DNA of 64,000 nucleotides from Noviherbaspirillum cavernae (GCF_003590875.1 NZ_QYUN01000002.1:930001-994000); one strand, 5' to 3'; numbered from the stretch's first letter, positions 24,195 through 33,479 are shown. Numbers and translations: made by a program. Notes: a model not told the origin generated them from the sequence alone.

Positions 24195-25859
24195 ATGAGC
24201 GTAATCGAAGTCAAAGTCCCGGATATCGGCGATTTCAAGGAAGTCGAAGTCATCGAGCTGCTGGTCAAACCGGGCGACAGAATCAAGATCGATCAATCGC
24301 TGATCACGGTCGAGTCCGACAAGGCCAGCATGGAGATTCCATCGAGCCACGCCGGTGTGGTGAAGGAACTGAAGGTCAAGGTTGGCGACAAGGTCGCGGA
24401 AGGAACACTGTTGCTGACGTTGGAGGCGGACGCCGCCGGTGCGTCGGCTCCGGCTCCTGCAGCAGAGGCCCCGAAAGAGGCCGCTGCGCCGGTTCCCGCC
24501 CCTGCAGCATCTCAGCCGGCGGCTGCACCCGCAGCGGCATCCATCGTGGAAGTGAAGGTCCCCGATATCGGCGACTTCAAGGAAGTGGAAGTCATCGAGC
24601 TGATGGTCAAGCCGGGTGATACGATCAAGGTCGATCAGTCGCTGATCACGGTCGAATCCGACAAGGCCAGCATGGAAATCCCCTCCAGCCATGCCGGCGT
24701 GGTCAAGGAAGTCAAGGTGAAGGTCGGCGACAAGGTTGCGGAAGGAACGCTGCTACTGGTTGTAGAAACCGCCGGGACAAACGGAACCGCGGCAGCAGCC
24801 AAGGCTGCAGCGCCGGCTGCTGCCAGCGTGGCGAGCGTATCGGCATCTGCGCCACCGGCCCCGCCGTTACAGGCCCAGGTTGAATCCAGGTCGGCACCGA
24901 CCGCGTCGTTGGAGCCGGTCGAGCCAAATGGGACCAAGCCGCATGCGTCGCCCTCGGTACGAAAGTTTTCCCGCGAGCTCGGCGTCGATCTGGCGCGCAT
25001 CAAGGGCACGGGTGTAAAGGGCCGGATCGTGCATGACGACGTCCAGAATTATGTGAAGGCAGTGATGTCGGGCGCCGCTGCTGCGCCTGCTGCTGCCGCG
25101 CCGGTATCCAGAGGCGGCGGCATGGATCTGCTGCCATGGCCGTCGCTCGACTTCTCCAAATTCGGCGCGACCGAGTTGCAGCCGCTGTCCCGCATCAAGA
25201 AAATCAGCGGCCCCAACCTGCATCGCAACTGGGTGATGATTCCGCATGTGACGCAGTTCGACGAAGCCGATGTCACCGAGCTGGAAGAGTTCCGCAAGGA
25301 ATCGAATACAGCAATGGCGAAGTCCGGCGTCAAGCTGACCATGCTCGCTTTTGTCATCAAGGCCAGCGTCGCCGCGCTGAAGAAATTCCCTGCGTTCAAC
25401 GCATCGCTCGATGCCAAGGGCGAGAACCTGATTCTCAAGCAGTATTGCCACATCGGCTTTGCCGCTGACACGCCGAACGGTCTCGTCGTCCCGGTGATCA
25501 AGGACGCCGACAAGAAAGGCATCGTGCAGATTGCGCAAGAGATGACGGATTTGTCGGCGCAGGCACGCGAAGGCAAACTGAAGCCGGCCGACATGCAGGG
25601 AGCGAGCTTCACCATTTCGTCGCTGGGCGGCATCGGCGGCACGGCGTTCACGCCGATCATCAACGCGCCGGAAGTGGCGATTCTCGGCCTGTCGAAATCC
25701 GACATCAAGCCGGTGTGGGACGGCAAGCAGTTTGCGCCGCGACTCATGCTGCCCTTGTCACTGTCCTACGATCACCGCGTGATCGATGGCGCGATGGGCG
25801 CCCGCTTCGCGGTCTATCTGGCAGAAGTGCTGGCTGACATGCGCAAGACATTGCTGTGA
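24195..25859 (+). CDS. aceF: Dihydrolipoamide acetyltransferase (pyruvate dehydrogenase E2)
   Basis: This is the core of the pyruvate dehydrogenase complex, moving acetyl groups from lipoyl-lysine to CoA. The 554-residue protein has two lipoyl domains with lipoyl-lysines K43 and K157 (both in ESDKASME), Ala/Pro-rich linkers, a peripheral-subunit-binding domain (SPSVRKFSRELGVDLARIKG) and a C-terminal catalytic domain with the active-site His in SLSYDHRVIDGAMG. The start at 24195 gives [14 protein letters not shown] directly. The two lipoyl domains are nearly identical to each other and to the one in the neighbouring lpdA product. Confidence 0.97.
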   Translation: MSVIEVKVPDIGDFKEVEVIELLVKPGDRIKIDQSLITVESDKASMEIPSSHAGVVKELKVKVGDKVAEGTLLLTLEADAAGASAPAPAAEAPKEAAAPVPAPAASQPAAAPAAASIVEVKVPDIGDFKEVEVIELMVKPGDTIKVDQSLITVESDKASMEIPSSHAGVVKEVKVKVGDKVAEGTLLLVVETAGTNGTAAAAKAAAPAAASVASVSASAPPAPPLQAQVESRSAPTASLEPVEPNGTKPHASPSVRKFSRELGVDLARIKGTGVKGRIVHDDVQNYVKAVMSGAAAAPAAAAPVSRGGGMDLLPWPSLDFSKFGATELQPLSRIKKISGPNLHRNWVMIPHVTQFDEADVTELEEFRKESNTAMAKSGVKLTMLAFVIKASVAALKKFPAFNASLDAKGENLILKQYCHIGFAADTPNGLVVPVIKDADKKGIVQIAQEMTDLSAQAREGKLKPADMQGASFTISSLGGIGGTAFTPIINAPEVAILGLSKSDIKPVWDGKQFAPRLMLPLSLSYDHRVIDGAMGARFAVYLAEVLADMRKTLL

Positions 25860-25972
25860 CGCGACAGGTGGAAGAGGGGAGTGAGCGACATTAAAGGCAT
25901 GAGAGCGGGTGCAAGCTTGTTCCGCTTTCTTGCCGTTGCCATCGCTGCTCGCCTTGATCACGGAGACTAACA

Positions 25973-26542
25973 ATGACCACTTGCGTTGTCGTCAAAAAGC
26001 AGAACGAAATTGCGATCGCATCCGATTCGCTGGTGACGTTCGGCGACACTCGTCTCTCGCATGCGTACGAGGTGAACGAGAAAATTTTTCCGGTTGGCGA
26101 ATCCTATGTCACGCTGGCAGGCACTGCCGCCCATTTCCCTGTCATGCGCAAGCTGTTGACCGGCATGGGTGAAGAATGCAGGTTGTGCAGCCGTGACGAG
26201 GTATTCGAAACTTTTTCGAAGGTGCACGAGATCCTGAAGGAAAAGTATTTCCTGAACACGAAAGAGGATGAGGACGACCCTTACGAATCGTCGCAGATCA
26301 CCGCGCTGATTGCGAATCCGCACGGGATTTTCGGTGTGTATTCGTATCGCGAAGTGTTCAGCTTCGATCGCTTCTGGGGCATCGGCAGCGGGCGCAATTT
26401 CGCATTGGGCGCGATGTATGCCGCGTACGACCGCACCGAAACCGCAAGGGAGATCGCGGAAATCGGTGTGCAGGCGGGGGCGGAGTTCGACAAGAGTTCG
26501 TCGGCACCTTTCCGCATCTACAGTTTTCCAATGAAACAATAA
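25973..26542 (+). CDS. Proteasome-type Ntn-hydrolase (beta-proteobacterial proteasome homologue, HslV-like)
   Basis: This 189-residue protein is a self-compartmentalising peptidase of the proteasome beta/HslV superfamily. After loss of Met1 the N-terminus is TTCVVVKK, giving the nucleophile Thr1; Asp17 (IASDSLVTFGD) falls at the proteasome position, and a Lys at mature position 36 (NEKIFPV) matches the catalytic Lys region. A Gly motif, WGIGSGRNFALGAMYAAYD, corresponds to the conserved GSG segment. It is close in length to HslV (about 175) and shorter than Anbu (about 240). I assign it to the beta-proteobacterial proteasome homologue group from memory; no hslU or other unfoldase gene is adjacent. 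It lies between aceF and lpdA in the same direction. Confidence 0.82.
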   Translation: MTTCVVVKKQNEIAIASDSLVTFGDTRLSHAYEVNEKIFPVGESYVTLAGTAAHFPVMRKLLTGMGEECRLCSRDEVFETFSKVHEILKEKYFLNTKEDEDDPYESSQITALIANPHGIFGVYSYREVFSFDRFWGIGSGRNFALGAMYAAYDRTETAREIAEIGVQAGAEFDKSSSAPFRIYSFPMKQ

Positions 26543-26587
26543 AAATCGCTTTGCCATCGCGGCGAAGCGGCATATGGAGCCAACGCT

Positions 26588-28351
26588 ATGAGCTTGATTG
26601 AAGTGAAAGTCCCCGACATTGGCGACTTCAAGGAAGTGGAAGTCATTGAACTGCTGGTCAAGCCCGGCGACACGATCAAGGTCGATCAATCGCTGATCAC
26701 GGTCGAATCCGACAAGGCCAGCATGGAGATTCCCTCCAGCCACGCCGGTGTCGTGAAGGAATTGAAGGTCAAGGTTGGCGACAAGGTGGCTGAAGGTTCA
26801 TTGCTGCTGTCGCTCGACGCTGCGGAAGCGACCGCAGCAACTACGCCGGCCGCTGCACCTGCACCTGCCGCTTCTCCGTCCGCCGCAGCCGCACCTGTCC
26901 CGGCGGCAGGCAGTTACGCAGGCACGTCCGATATCGAATGCGACATGCTGGTGCTGGGTGCCGGTCCGGGCGGATACTCTGCTGCGTTCCGCTCTGCCGA
27001 CCTCGGCATGGCGACCGTGCTGGTCGAGCGTTATCCAACCCTGGGCGGCGTGTGTCTGAACGTCGGCTGCATTCCATCCAAGGCCTTGCTCCACGTTGCC
27101 GCAGTCGTCGATGAGGCGGCGACGATGGCAGAGCACGGCATCAGTTTCGGCAAGCCGCAGGTCGATCTCGACAAGCTGCGCGGCTGGAAGGATAAAGTTG
27201 TCGGCAAGATGACCGGCGGCCTGGCCGGCATGGCCAAGGCGCGCAAGGTGAACGTGGTGCAAGGCGTCGGACAATTCGTCAGCCCGAACCACATGGAAGT
27301 TGCCTCGCCTGATGGCAGCAAGAAAACCATCCGCTTCAAGCAAGCAATCATCGCCGCCGGTTCGTCGGTCGTGAACCTGCCATTCGTGCCGCAGGATCCA
27401 CGCATTGTCGACTCTACGGGCGCACTCGAACTGCGTTCGATGCCAAAGCGCATGCTGGTCATCGGCGGCGGCATCATCGGTCTGGAAATGGCGACAGTCT
27501 ATTCGACGCTGGGTGCGCGCATCGATGTGGTCGAGATGATGGATGGATTGATGCAAGGCGCTGATCGCGATATGGTCCGCGTGTGGCAGAAGTTCAATGA
27601 GAAGCGCTTCGACAAGATCATGTTGAAGACCAAGACTGTCGCCGTCGAAGCATTGGCGGAAGGAATCAAGGTATCGTTCGAAAGCGCCGATCCCTCAGTG
27701 ACGGCACCCGAGCCGCAGCTCTACGACATGGTACTCGTCGCGGTGGGACGCAGCCCGAACGGCAAAAAGATTGCCGCCGACAAGGCAGGCGTTGCCGTTA
27801 CCGATCGCGGCTTCATCGATGTCGATACACAGATGCGCACCAATGTGCCGCATATCTTCGCGATTGGTGACGTGGTGGGGCAGCCGATGCTGGCGCACAA
27901 GGCGGTTCACGAAGCGCATGTCGCAGCGGAAGCGGCGGCGGGCGAGAAATCGCATTTCGATGCGCGCGTCATTCCCTCGGTTGCCTACACGGACCCCGAA
28001 ATCGCATGGGTCGGCATCACCGAAGATGAGGCGAAGAGCAAGGGGATCAAGCTGGAGAAAGGCCTGTTCCCGTGGGGCGCGAGCGGCCGGGCAGTGGCCA
28101 ATGGCCGCGACGAAGGCTTCACCAAGCTGCTGTTCGATGCCGAAACGCATCGCATCGTCGGCGGCGGCATCGTCGGTACGCATGCCGGCGACCTGATCGG
28201 CGAAATCGCGCTGGCGATTGAAATGGGGGCGGATGCCGTGGACATCGGCAAGACCATACATCCGCATCCGACTCTGGGCGAGTCGATCGGCATGGCGGCG
28301 GAGGTGTTTGAAGGCGTTTGCACCGATTTGCCGCCAATGCGGAAGAAGTGA
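26588..28351 (+). CDS. lpdA: Dihydrolipoyl dehydrogenase with N-terminal lipoyl domain
   Basis: This E3 flavoenzyme reoxidises dihydrolipoyl groups using NAD+. The 587-residue protein is longer than ordinary Lpd (about 475) because of an N-terminal lipoyl domain (K43 in ESDKASME) and an Ala/Pro linker (about 80-112). The FAD motif is [19 protein letters not shown], the redox disulfide pair is in [13 protein letters not shown], the NAD motif is [15 protein letters not shown], and the C-terminal catalytic His is in [15 protein letters not shown]. This fused form is characteristic of beta/gammaproteobacterial pdh operons. A strong terminator follows. Confidence 0.96.
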   Translation: MSLIEVKVPDIGDFKEVEVIELLVKPGDTIKVDQSLITVESDKASMEIPSSHAGVVKELKVKVGDKVAEGSLLLSLDAAEATAATTPAAAPAPAASPSAAAAPVPAAGSYAGTSDIECDMLVLGAGPGGYSAAFRSADLGMATVLVERYPTLGGVCLNVGCIPSKALLHVAAVVDEAATMAEHGISFGKPQVDLDKLRGWKDKVVGKMTGGLAGMAKARKVNVVQGVGQFVSPNHMEVASPDGSKKTIRFKQAIIAAGSSVVNLPFVPQDPRIVDSTGALELRSMPKRMLVIGGGIIGLEMATVYSTLGARIDVVEMMDGLMQGADRDMVRVWQKFNEKRFDKIMLKTKTVAVEALAEGIKVSFESADPSVTAPEPQLYDMVLVAVGRSPNGKKIAADKAGVAVTDRGFIDVDTQMRTNVPHIFAIGDVVGQPMLAHKAVHEAHVAAEAAAGEKSHFDARVIPSVAYTDPEIAWVGITEDEAKSKGIKLEKGLFPWGASGRAVANGRDEGFTKLLFDAETHRIVGGGIVGTHAGDLIGEIALAIEMGADAVDIGKTIHPHPTLGESIGMAAEVFEGVCTDLPPMRKK

Positions 28352-28376
28352 TTCTGTCAACCTCCATGCATGAAGA

Positions 28377-28411
28377 AAAGGGCGATGCCAAGAGGCATCG
28401 CCCTTTTTATT
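28377..28411 (+). terminator. Terminator of the pyruvate dehydrogenase operon
   Basis: AAAAGGGCGATGCC/GGCATCGCCCTTTT forms a stem with a 4-nt loop, with T's after. The A-rich left side may also stop the convergent DUF1835 gene. Confidence 0.9.
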
Positions 28412-28436
28412 TTTGTGTCGCCATGTTCACCGATAG

Positions 28437-29759
28437 CTATTTACTGTCGAAGCGCCAGACCGGACTGGTGCGCGAATCGATGTGCATGCCGCCGACCCAC
28501 CGATCTATCCGGTTGAGTGCGAGCCAGTCGGCTGTTCCCGTCAGCAGCTCACGACCGAGTTGCGTGACGCTGACCATCCATTCAACAGGTTTGCTCCCTT
28601 TGCGGTCGATGACAATCGCCGCTCTTTCCGCATCGGCCAATCCGGAAAGAATTTTCCAGTACTGCAAGTCTCCAAGAAACGGCAAGGGCTCATGGTAATT
28701 GGTGTACCTGGTGAAGAGCCGGGACGCATTCATTGCGCCTTCTTCAGTCAGGGTTTTTAATGTCAGATGCTCCGTCAGGCTCAGGCCATTCCGCGTGGAT
28801 GGTAGCTCCTCGAGGTGGCGTGCGAGTGCTTTCGCCATCACTGGAATGGCTGGTGTCTGCGTTGCGATCAGATCCCGCAATGGGGCCGGCGTTGGCGCAG
28901 TGATGGCATCCCAGGCTTGCTTGCCCAGTGACAGTTGAGCGGGACCTGCGTTCGAGAATTGATTCCATAGCACGCGCATTGCCTCTGCGGGCAGTTGACC
29001 GATGCCGTTGAAACGCTTGACGCCGGGGAACCGGCTCACGCAGATCAGGCGCAGTTGCTGCGGACGCTGCGCGGCATGCTGGAAAAAATGAAAGAGCTTT
29101 GCGAGGATCAGCTGATCGTATGAGTCATGCTCGAACCACAGCATGACTCGCGGATAGTCTGTCGCCATTTCAAGAGCTGCGTAATCCTGCGTCAGGCGTT
29201 CCAGTGCCGCTTCCGGCGATTCGAACCAGGGGCGAAGAAATCGCGCGCGGATGCGGATGAATTCCTGCAAGGAATCCGTGTGCGGCACCGGCCCTTGCAC
29301 GTACGGGTCGGCAAAGGCAAGAAAGTCTCCGGTAAAGCCGGCGACCGCGAGCTTGTGCATGATGTCGTGACCGCAGCGGATATGCAGAGTGCGGACATCA
29401 CCATCCAGCGCGGATGGGCTTCCTTCCGCAACGCTTTTGAACGCGATGCGGACATATTCGCAATGCGCATGCAACTCCGACCATTTGCAAAAGCCGTTTT
29501 CCCGCGCAACGATTTGCTGGGCATCGCATAAGCGCGGAGTTGCGTCTGCCGACAGCGTGACTTCCGGAAGATGCAAACGATGGCGACTGATCGCTTCCGG
29601 ATCGGTGCGACGCAATCCGCGCAGCAACTCCTTTGCGCGTTTCTTCTGTTGTTCAAGCGAGAGGGGTTGCAGCTTGCGCGGATCGCCATCCTGAAATTCC
29701 GGAGACGAAAGTGGTGCGGAGGAAAATTGCTGACGGAGCTGGGCGAGACTGATGATCAT
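28437..29759 (-). CDS. DUF1835 domain protein
   Basis: This 440-residue protein of unknown function has an N-terminal helical region (residues 1-105) resembling ankyrin-like or DUF-type helices. A DUF1835-type segment (about 125-250) contains HIRCGHDIMHKLAVAG, FADPYVQGPVPHTDSLQEF and the conserved WFEHDSYDQLILAKLFHFF. A C-terminal helical part (DUF3658-like; about 300-425) ends in RELLTGTADWLALNRIDRW, a segment typical of that family. No catalytic assignment is possible. It stands alone, converging on lpdA. Confidence 0.78.
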   Translation of the reverse strand: MIISLAQLRQQFSSAPLSSPEFQDGDPRKLQPLSLEQQKKRAKELLRGLRRTDPEAISRHRLHLPEVTLSADATPRLCDAQQIVARENGFCKWSELHAHCEYVRIAFKSVAEGSPSALDGDVRTLHIRCGHDIMHKLAVAGFTGDFLAFADPYVQGPVPHTDSLQEFIRIRARFLRPWFESPEAALERLTQDYAALEMATDYPRVMLWFEHDSYDQLILAKLFHFFQHAAQRPQQLRLICVSRFPGVKRFNGIGQLPAEAMRVLWNQFSNAGPAQLSLGKQAWDAITAPTPAPLRDLIATQTPAIPVMAKALARHLEELPSTRNGLSLTEHLTLKTLTEEGAMNASRLFTRYTNYHEPLPFLGDLQYWKILSGLADAERAAIVIDRKGSKPVEWMVSVTQLGRELLTGTADWLALNRIDRWVGGMHIDSRTSPVWRFDSK

Positions 29760-30028
29760 GACGATCTCCTTAGGGTATCCCGTGCCCGCGATTCAGGATT
29801 CAAGGAAATCGAACGATTCGTTGAGAGTTTGATGGGCGCAGCCCTTCCCGCGGGCGGGACGCTGACAAACCAGCGTGAGCTTCGATACTAAGCGCTCCGC
29901 CGGCTGCTGGCAAGAATGGAAACCCTGGGGAGACGGCTGTTGCCGCCGAATTGAAGTGAAGCAGCGCAGTCACGATTGCCCGGATGTGATGCTTTCAACC
30001 GGACTGCGCCTTGTTGCATGAAACCGGA
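29760..30028. other. Gene-free interval
   Basis: No plausible coding frame or strong RNA structure is seen here. It presumably holds the promoter of the leftward DUF1835 gene and the 3' region of argD. A short GC-rich dyad (CCCGCGGG, about 29849-29856) is too short to interpret. Confidence 0.5.
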
Positions 30029-31231
30029 TCAGTGTCCCAGTTTTTTCAGAACATCCGACAGCATCGAAATCATCTGGTCGATTTCCGCTGTCGTCACATT
30101 CAGTGCCGGCATGAAGCGCAGCAGATCGGGACGTGGCGAGTTCAGCAGCAGACCTTCCGGATTGATATCGCGAGCGGTTTCGACGATCTGCGCGCCGATA
30201 TTCTTGCCGAGCTTGAGCGCGCGCAACAGTCCTTCGCCGCGATCGCCTTCCAGTCCGTGCTTCTCGCTCAACTTCACCAGTTCCGCGCCGAGGTAGGCAC
30301 CCTTGTCCTTGACCGACTGCAGAAAGCCCGGCTTCAACAGTTCGTCCAGTACTGCACCGCCGACGGCGGTCATCAGCGGATTGCCGTTATAGGTGCCGCC
30401 CTGATCGCCCGCTTCGAATACGGCAACCTCTTCGCGGCACAGCATGGCCGCCAGCGGGACGCCGCCGCCGATGCCCTTGCCGAGCGTCATGATGTCCGGC
30501 GTGACGTCCGACAACTGGTAGGCAAACAATTCGCCGGTGCGACCCATGCCCGCTTGCACTTCATCGACGATCAGCAGCAGGCCATGCTGTTTGGTGAGCG
30601 CGCGCAAGGCTTGCATGAATTCGCGCGATGCCGGAATCACGCCGCTTTCGCCTTGCACCGGCTCCAGCATCACGGCGATCGTCTTGTCGGTGATCAGCTT
30701 CTCGACGCTGGCGAGGTCGTTCAATTCGGCTTTCGGGAAACCCGGCACCTGCGGCGCGAAGATCGTGTCCCAGCCTGCCTTGCCGCTGGCCGACATGGTG
30801 GCCAGCGTGCGGCCGTGGAAGCTGTGGTTGAAGGTGATGATTTCGTAGCGGTCGGCACCGGCTGCGTTCTTGTGCTTCTTGCCCCACTTGCGCGCCAATT
30901 TGATGGCGCTCTCGTTGGCTTCCGCACCGCTGTTGGCGAAGAACACGCGATCGAAGCAGGAGTGCTTCACCAGCGACGACGCCAGTGCGATCGACGGTTC
31001 GTTGTAAAACGCCGGCGACGGATTGATCAGCTTCCTTGCTTGTTCTGTCAGCGCGTCCTGAATGCATTGCGGCGAGTGGCCGAGGCAGTTCACTGCCCAG
31101 CCCTGCAGATAGTCGAGGTAGCGCTTGCCCTTGTGATCGGTCAGCCACATGCCGTGGCCTTCGGTGAAGACCAGCGACGGCCGGTTGGTGATGTTTAACA
31201 GTGCATCGACGTGATACTGGCTGAATTCCAT
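30029..31231 (-). CDS. argD: Acetylornithine/succinyldiaminopimelate-type aminotransferase
   Basis: This class III PLP aminotransferase (400 residues) is predicted to convert N-acetylglutamate semialdehyde to N-acetylornithine in arginine synthesis. Signatures are [34 protein letters not shown], the PLP Asp in [15 protein letters not shown], and the PLP-binding Lys in [16 protein letters not shown]. The family also includes ornithine and GABA aminotransferases, so the substrate is not absolutely certain. Upstream lie a consensus promoter, a 22-codon leader frame and a terminator hairpin, suggesting control by attenuation. Confidence 0.88.
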   Translation of the reverse strand: MEFSQYHVDALLNITNRPSLVFTEGHGMWLTDHKGKRYLDYLQGWAVNCLGHSPQCIQDALTEQARKLINPSPAFYNEPSIALASSLVKHSCFDRVFFANSGAEANESAIKLARKWGKKHKNAAGADRYEIITFNHSFHGRTLATMSASGKAGWDTIFAPQVPGFPKAELNDLASVEKLITDKTIAVMLEPVQGESGVIPASREFMQALRALTKQHGLLLIVDEVQAGMGRTGELFAYQLSDVTPDIMTLGKGIGGGVPLAAMLCREEVAVFEAGDQGGTYNGNPLMTAVGGAVLDELLKPGFLQSVKDKGAYLGAELVKLSEKHGLEGDRGEGLLRALKLGKNIGAQIVETARDINPEGLLLNSPRPDLLRFMPALNVTTAEIDQMISMLSDVLKKLGH

Positions 31232-31289
31232 ATCGGGCTCCTGGAAAAGGGCAATTGATGAATTGGTTAAAAGGCGGGAAAAAAGTTCA

Positions 31290-31320
31290 AAAAAAAAGCC
31301 ACAGGGAGGACCTGTGGCTT
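31290..31320 (-). terminator. Terminator/attenuator hairpin before argD
   Basis: On the minus strand AAGCCACAGG/CCTGTGGCTT (10-bp perfect stem, 5-nt loop) is followed by nine T's, 59 bp before the argD start. A competing pairing exists between GCCAGGGA (31351-31358, inside the leader frame) and TCCCTGTGGC, the 3' arm of this stem, so it could be an attenuator and not only the end of the upstream reductase transcript. Confidence 0.85.
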
Positions 31321-31336
31321 GATGATCAGCTAACGC

Positions 31337-31405
31337 TTACATGCACGGCATCCCTGGCTGAGGCAGCGAGGAAGGGCGTCGCAAGAGTCTGACTGTCGTT
31401 TTCAT
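31337..31405 (-). CDS. Putative 22-residue leader peptide upstream of argD
   Basis: This short frame starts ATG at 31405 and stops TAA at 31337. The predicted transcription start of the promoter at 31413-31441 falls on or next to its ATG, so it would be leaderless. It contains three Arg codons, AGA at position 6 and adjacent CGA-CGC at 9-10 (RLLRRP), and ends with GMPCM. A terminator hairpin follows 17 bp after its stop. The layout is that of a ribosome-mediated attenuator, which would fit arginine control of argD. It is untested and may be fortuitous. Confidence 0.4.
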   Translation of the reverse strand: MKTTVRLLRRPSSLPQPGMPCM

Positions 31406-31412
31406 GCGGCCA

Positions 31413-31441
31413 ATAGTAGGACTTTTTGCGCAATGCGTCAA
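31413..31441 (-). promoter_or_regulatory. Sigma-70 promoter in front of argD leader
   Basis: On the minus strand a -35 TTGACG (31436-31441), a 17-bp spacer and a -10 TACTAT (31413-31418) lie 7 nt before the leader ATG at 31405. Confidence 0.65.
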
Positions 31442-31484
31442 AAGTTTTTCCTGCCGCTCGCATGACTTGAGGGAAAGGCGAGGT

Positions 31485-32513
31485 CTAGCCTTTGGCCAGA
31501 TCGGCTTCCGTCGTGAATGCGTCGGCATAAAACTCATCCTCCGGCAGCCCGCATTGTGCGACGTAATCCTGCATGGCCGCATCCACCATCACCGGCGCGC
31601 CGCAGGCATACACCTGATGGCCCGACAGGTCCGGCAGGTCTTCCATCACGGCGCGATGCACGAAGCCGCTGCGCCCGGTCCATGCATCCTCCGGCAAGGC
31701 GTCCGACACGACCGGAACGTACTTGAAGTTCGGCAGCGTACGCGCCCACTCTTCGCACAGCGCATGCATGTACAAATCCTTCGGACGGCGGCCGCCCCAG
31801 TACAGCACCATTGGGCGCTCGGTTTTCTGATGGACGGCATGCTCGATGATGGCCTTGATCGGCGCAAAGCCGGTGCCCGATGCCAGCAGCACCATCGGCT
31901 TGTCGGAATCCTCGCGCAGGAAGAAGGTTCCTTGCGGTCCTTCGAAGCGCAGAATGTCGCGTTCCTTCATCGTGCCGAATACGTGATCGGTGAACGTGCC
32001 GCCCGGCAGATGACGGATGTGCAATGTCACATGCTCGTCGAGATGCGGCGCATTGGCCATGCTGTAGCTGCGGCGCTTGCCGTCCTTCAGCAGGAATTCG
32101 ATGTATTGGCCAGCACGGTATTGCAGACGCTCGTTGGCGGGAAGCTGCAGCGACACGACCAACACGTCATCGGCCACCTTGTCCAGCTTCGCGACGCGCG
32201 TCGGCAGCTTCTTGATCGGGAATTCGCCGACGCCCAATACCTCGCGCGCCTCGATCACGATGTCCGAATGCGGGTGAGCGCAGCAGAAGAGTGCAGCACC
32301 TTTCTGCTCCTCCGCCTCCGACAGCGCCTTCTGCTGATGCGCGCTGTGCGTGACCGAACCCTCCAGCAGCTTGCCCTTGCAGGTGCCACATGCGCCGTTC
32401 TTGCAGCCGTAGGGCAAGCCCACGCCGGCGCGAATGGCGGCGGAGAGCACGGTTTCGCCTTCGTCGCAGGTGAATTGCCGACCGCTCGGCTGAACAGTAA
32501 CTTCGAAAGACAT
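31485..32513 (-). CDS. 2Fe-2S/FAD/NAD(P)H reductase (AscD/CDP-6-deoxyglucoseen-reductase-like)
   Basis: This 342-residue electron-transfer flavoprotein has an N-terminal plant-type 2Fe-2S domain with ligands C37, C42, C45 (YGCKNGACGTC) and C77 or C78 (ALFCCAHPHSD). A ferredoxin-reductase domain follows: FAD motif RSYSMANAP, then the NAD(P) motif VLLASGTGFAPIKAIIEH. Betaproteobacterial homologues are often labelled CDP-6-deoxy-delta-3,4-glucoseen reductase, but no dideoxysugar genes adjoin it, so the real partner oxygenase or dehydratase is unknown. Its start is only 9 bp from that of the divergent dehydrogenase gene. Confidence 0.85.
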   Translation of the reverse strand: MSFEVTVQPSGRQFTCDEGETVLSAAIRAGVGLPYGCKNGACGTCKGKLLEGSVTHSAHQQKALSEAEEQKGAALFCCAHPHSDIVIEAREVLGVGEFPIKKLPTRVAKLDKVADDVLVVSLQLPANERLQYRAGQYIEFLLKDGKRRSYSMANAPHLDEHVTLHIRHLPGGTFTDHVFGTMKERDILRFEGPQGTFFLREDSDKPMVLLASGTGFAPIKAIIEHAVHQKTERPMVLYWGGRRPKDLYMHALCEEWARTLPNFKYVPVVSDALPEDAWTGRSGFVHRAVMEDLPDLSGHQVYACGAPVMVDAAMQDYVAQCGLPEDEFYADAFTTEADLAKG

Positions 32514-32522
32514 ACAATCCTG

Positions 32523-33455
32523 ATGATGAAAAAGAATGAAATTAAGGAAATGGGTGCCCCGCGTTTTGGCAAACCGCGCCTGCTGATTCTCGGCTGCGGC
32601 GACGTCGGCATGCGTCTCCTGCCGCTGGTGCGCGAGCGTTTTCGCGTATTCGCCGTTACCAGCCAGGAATCACGTCGCGAAGAACTGCGCGCCGCCGGGG
32701 CCGTGCCGGTCATTGCCGATCTTGACCGGCCAGCCAGCCTCGCCCGCCTTGCCGGACTTGCATCCCGGATCATCCATCTTGCACCGCCGCAGGCGGAAGG
32801 CGCGAAAGACAGGCGCACCCGTAATTTGACCGCCATTTTACCCGAGCGGGCGCAGCTCGTTTATGTCAGTACGACTGGCGTGTACGGCGATTGCGGAGGT
32901 GCGCTGGTCGATGAAACCCGCTCCGTGAACCCGAAAACGGCCCGCGCCAGGCGGCGTGTCGATGCGGAAATTTCCCTGCGTCGCTGGGCCAGAAGGTCCG
33001 GTTCGCGGTTGGCAATTTTACGCACACCCGGCATCTATGCCGCCGATCGTCTGCCGCTCGAACGCTTGCAGAAGGGAATGCCTGCACTGGAGGAAAAAGA
33101 CGACGTCTACTCGAATCACATTCATGCAGACGATCTGGCGCATATCGTTGCGCGGGCCTTGTTCCAGGCCTTGCCTTGCCGGGTCTATCATGCGAGCGAT
33201 GATTCGGACATGAAGATGGGGGACTATTTCGACGCGGTGGCCGATGCCTGCGATTTACCACGACCGCCGCGCCTGCCCCGTGACGAATTGACGAAAGCGG
33301 TTTCGCCAATGTTGTTGTCCTTCATGTCGGAGTCGCGTCGTCTGAGGAATGCAAGAATGAAACAGGAGCTTGGCGTGCGGTTGCGGTATGCAAAGGTGGA
33401 AGATTTGCTGCAAGGCATTGGCCGCGGGCAAACTTGCTTTGCGATGACTCAATAA
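32523..33455 (+). CDS. YeeZ-like NAD(P)-binding epimerase/dehydrogenase family protein
   Basis: This 310-residue atypical/extended SDR protein of the YeeZ type has a Rossmann motif, LLILGCGDVGMRLLP (about residues 19-33), the VSTTGVYGDCGG segment where extended SDRs have their active-site Ser/Thr and Tyr, and SNHIHADDLAHIVARAL further on. The substrate is unknown. The start is ambiguous: 32523 lacks a ribosome site; the in-frame ATG at 32550 is preceded by AAGGAA but at very short spacing. It diverges from the 2Fe-2S reductase gene, an arrangement that implies shared control. Confidence 0.8.
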   Translation: MMKKNEIKEMGAPRFGKPRLLILGCGDVGMRLLPLVRERFRVFAVTSQESRREELRAAGAVPVIADLDRPASLARLAGLASRIIHLAPPQAEGAKDRRTRNLTAILPERAQLVYVSTTGVYGDCGGALVDETRSVNPKTARARRRVDAEISLRRWARRSGSRLAILRTPGIYAADRLPLERLQKGMPALEEKDDVYSNHIHADDLAHIVARALFQALPCRVYHASDDSDMKMGDYFDAVADACDLPRPPRLPRDELTKAVSPMLLSFMSESRRLRNARMKQELGVRLRYAKVEDLLQGIGRGQTCFAMTQ

Positions 33456-33479
33456 ATAAATATAGAGAGTTGCGTCAAT

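Noticed and set aside
32255..32836. A 193-codon minus-strand frame spanning the reductase/dehydrogenase divergence
   Set aside because: It is out of frame with both supported genes and has Arg/Ser-rich shadow composition.
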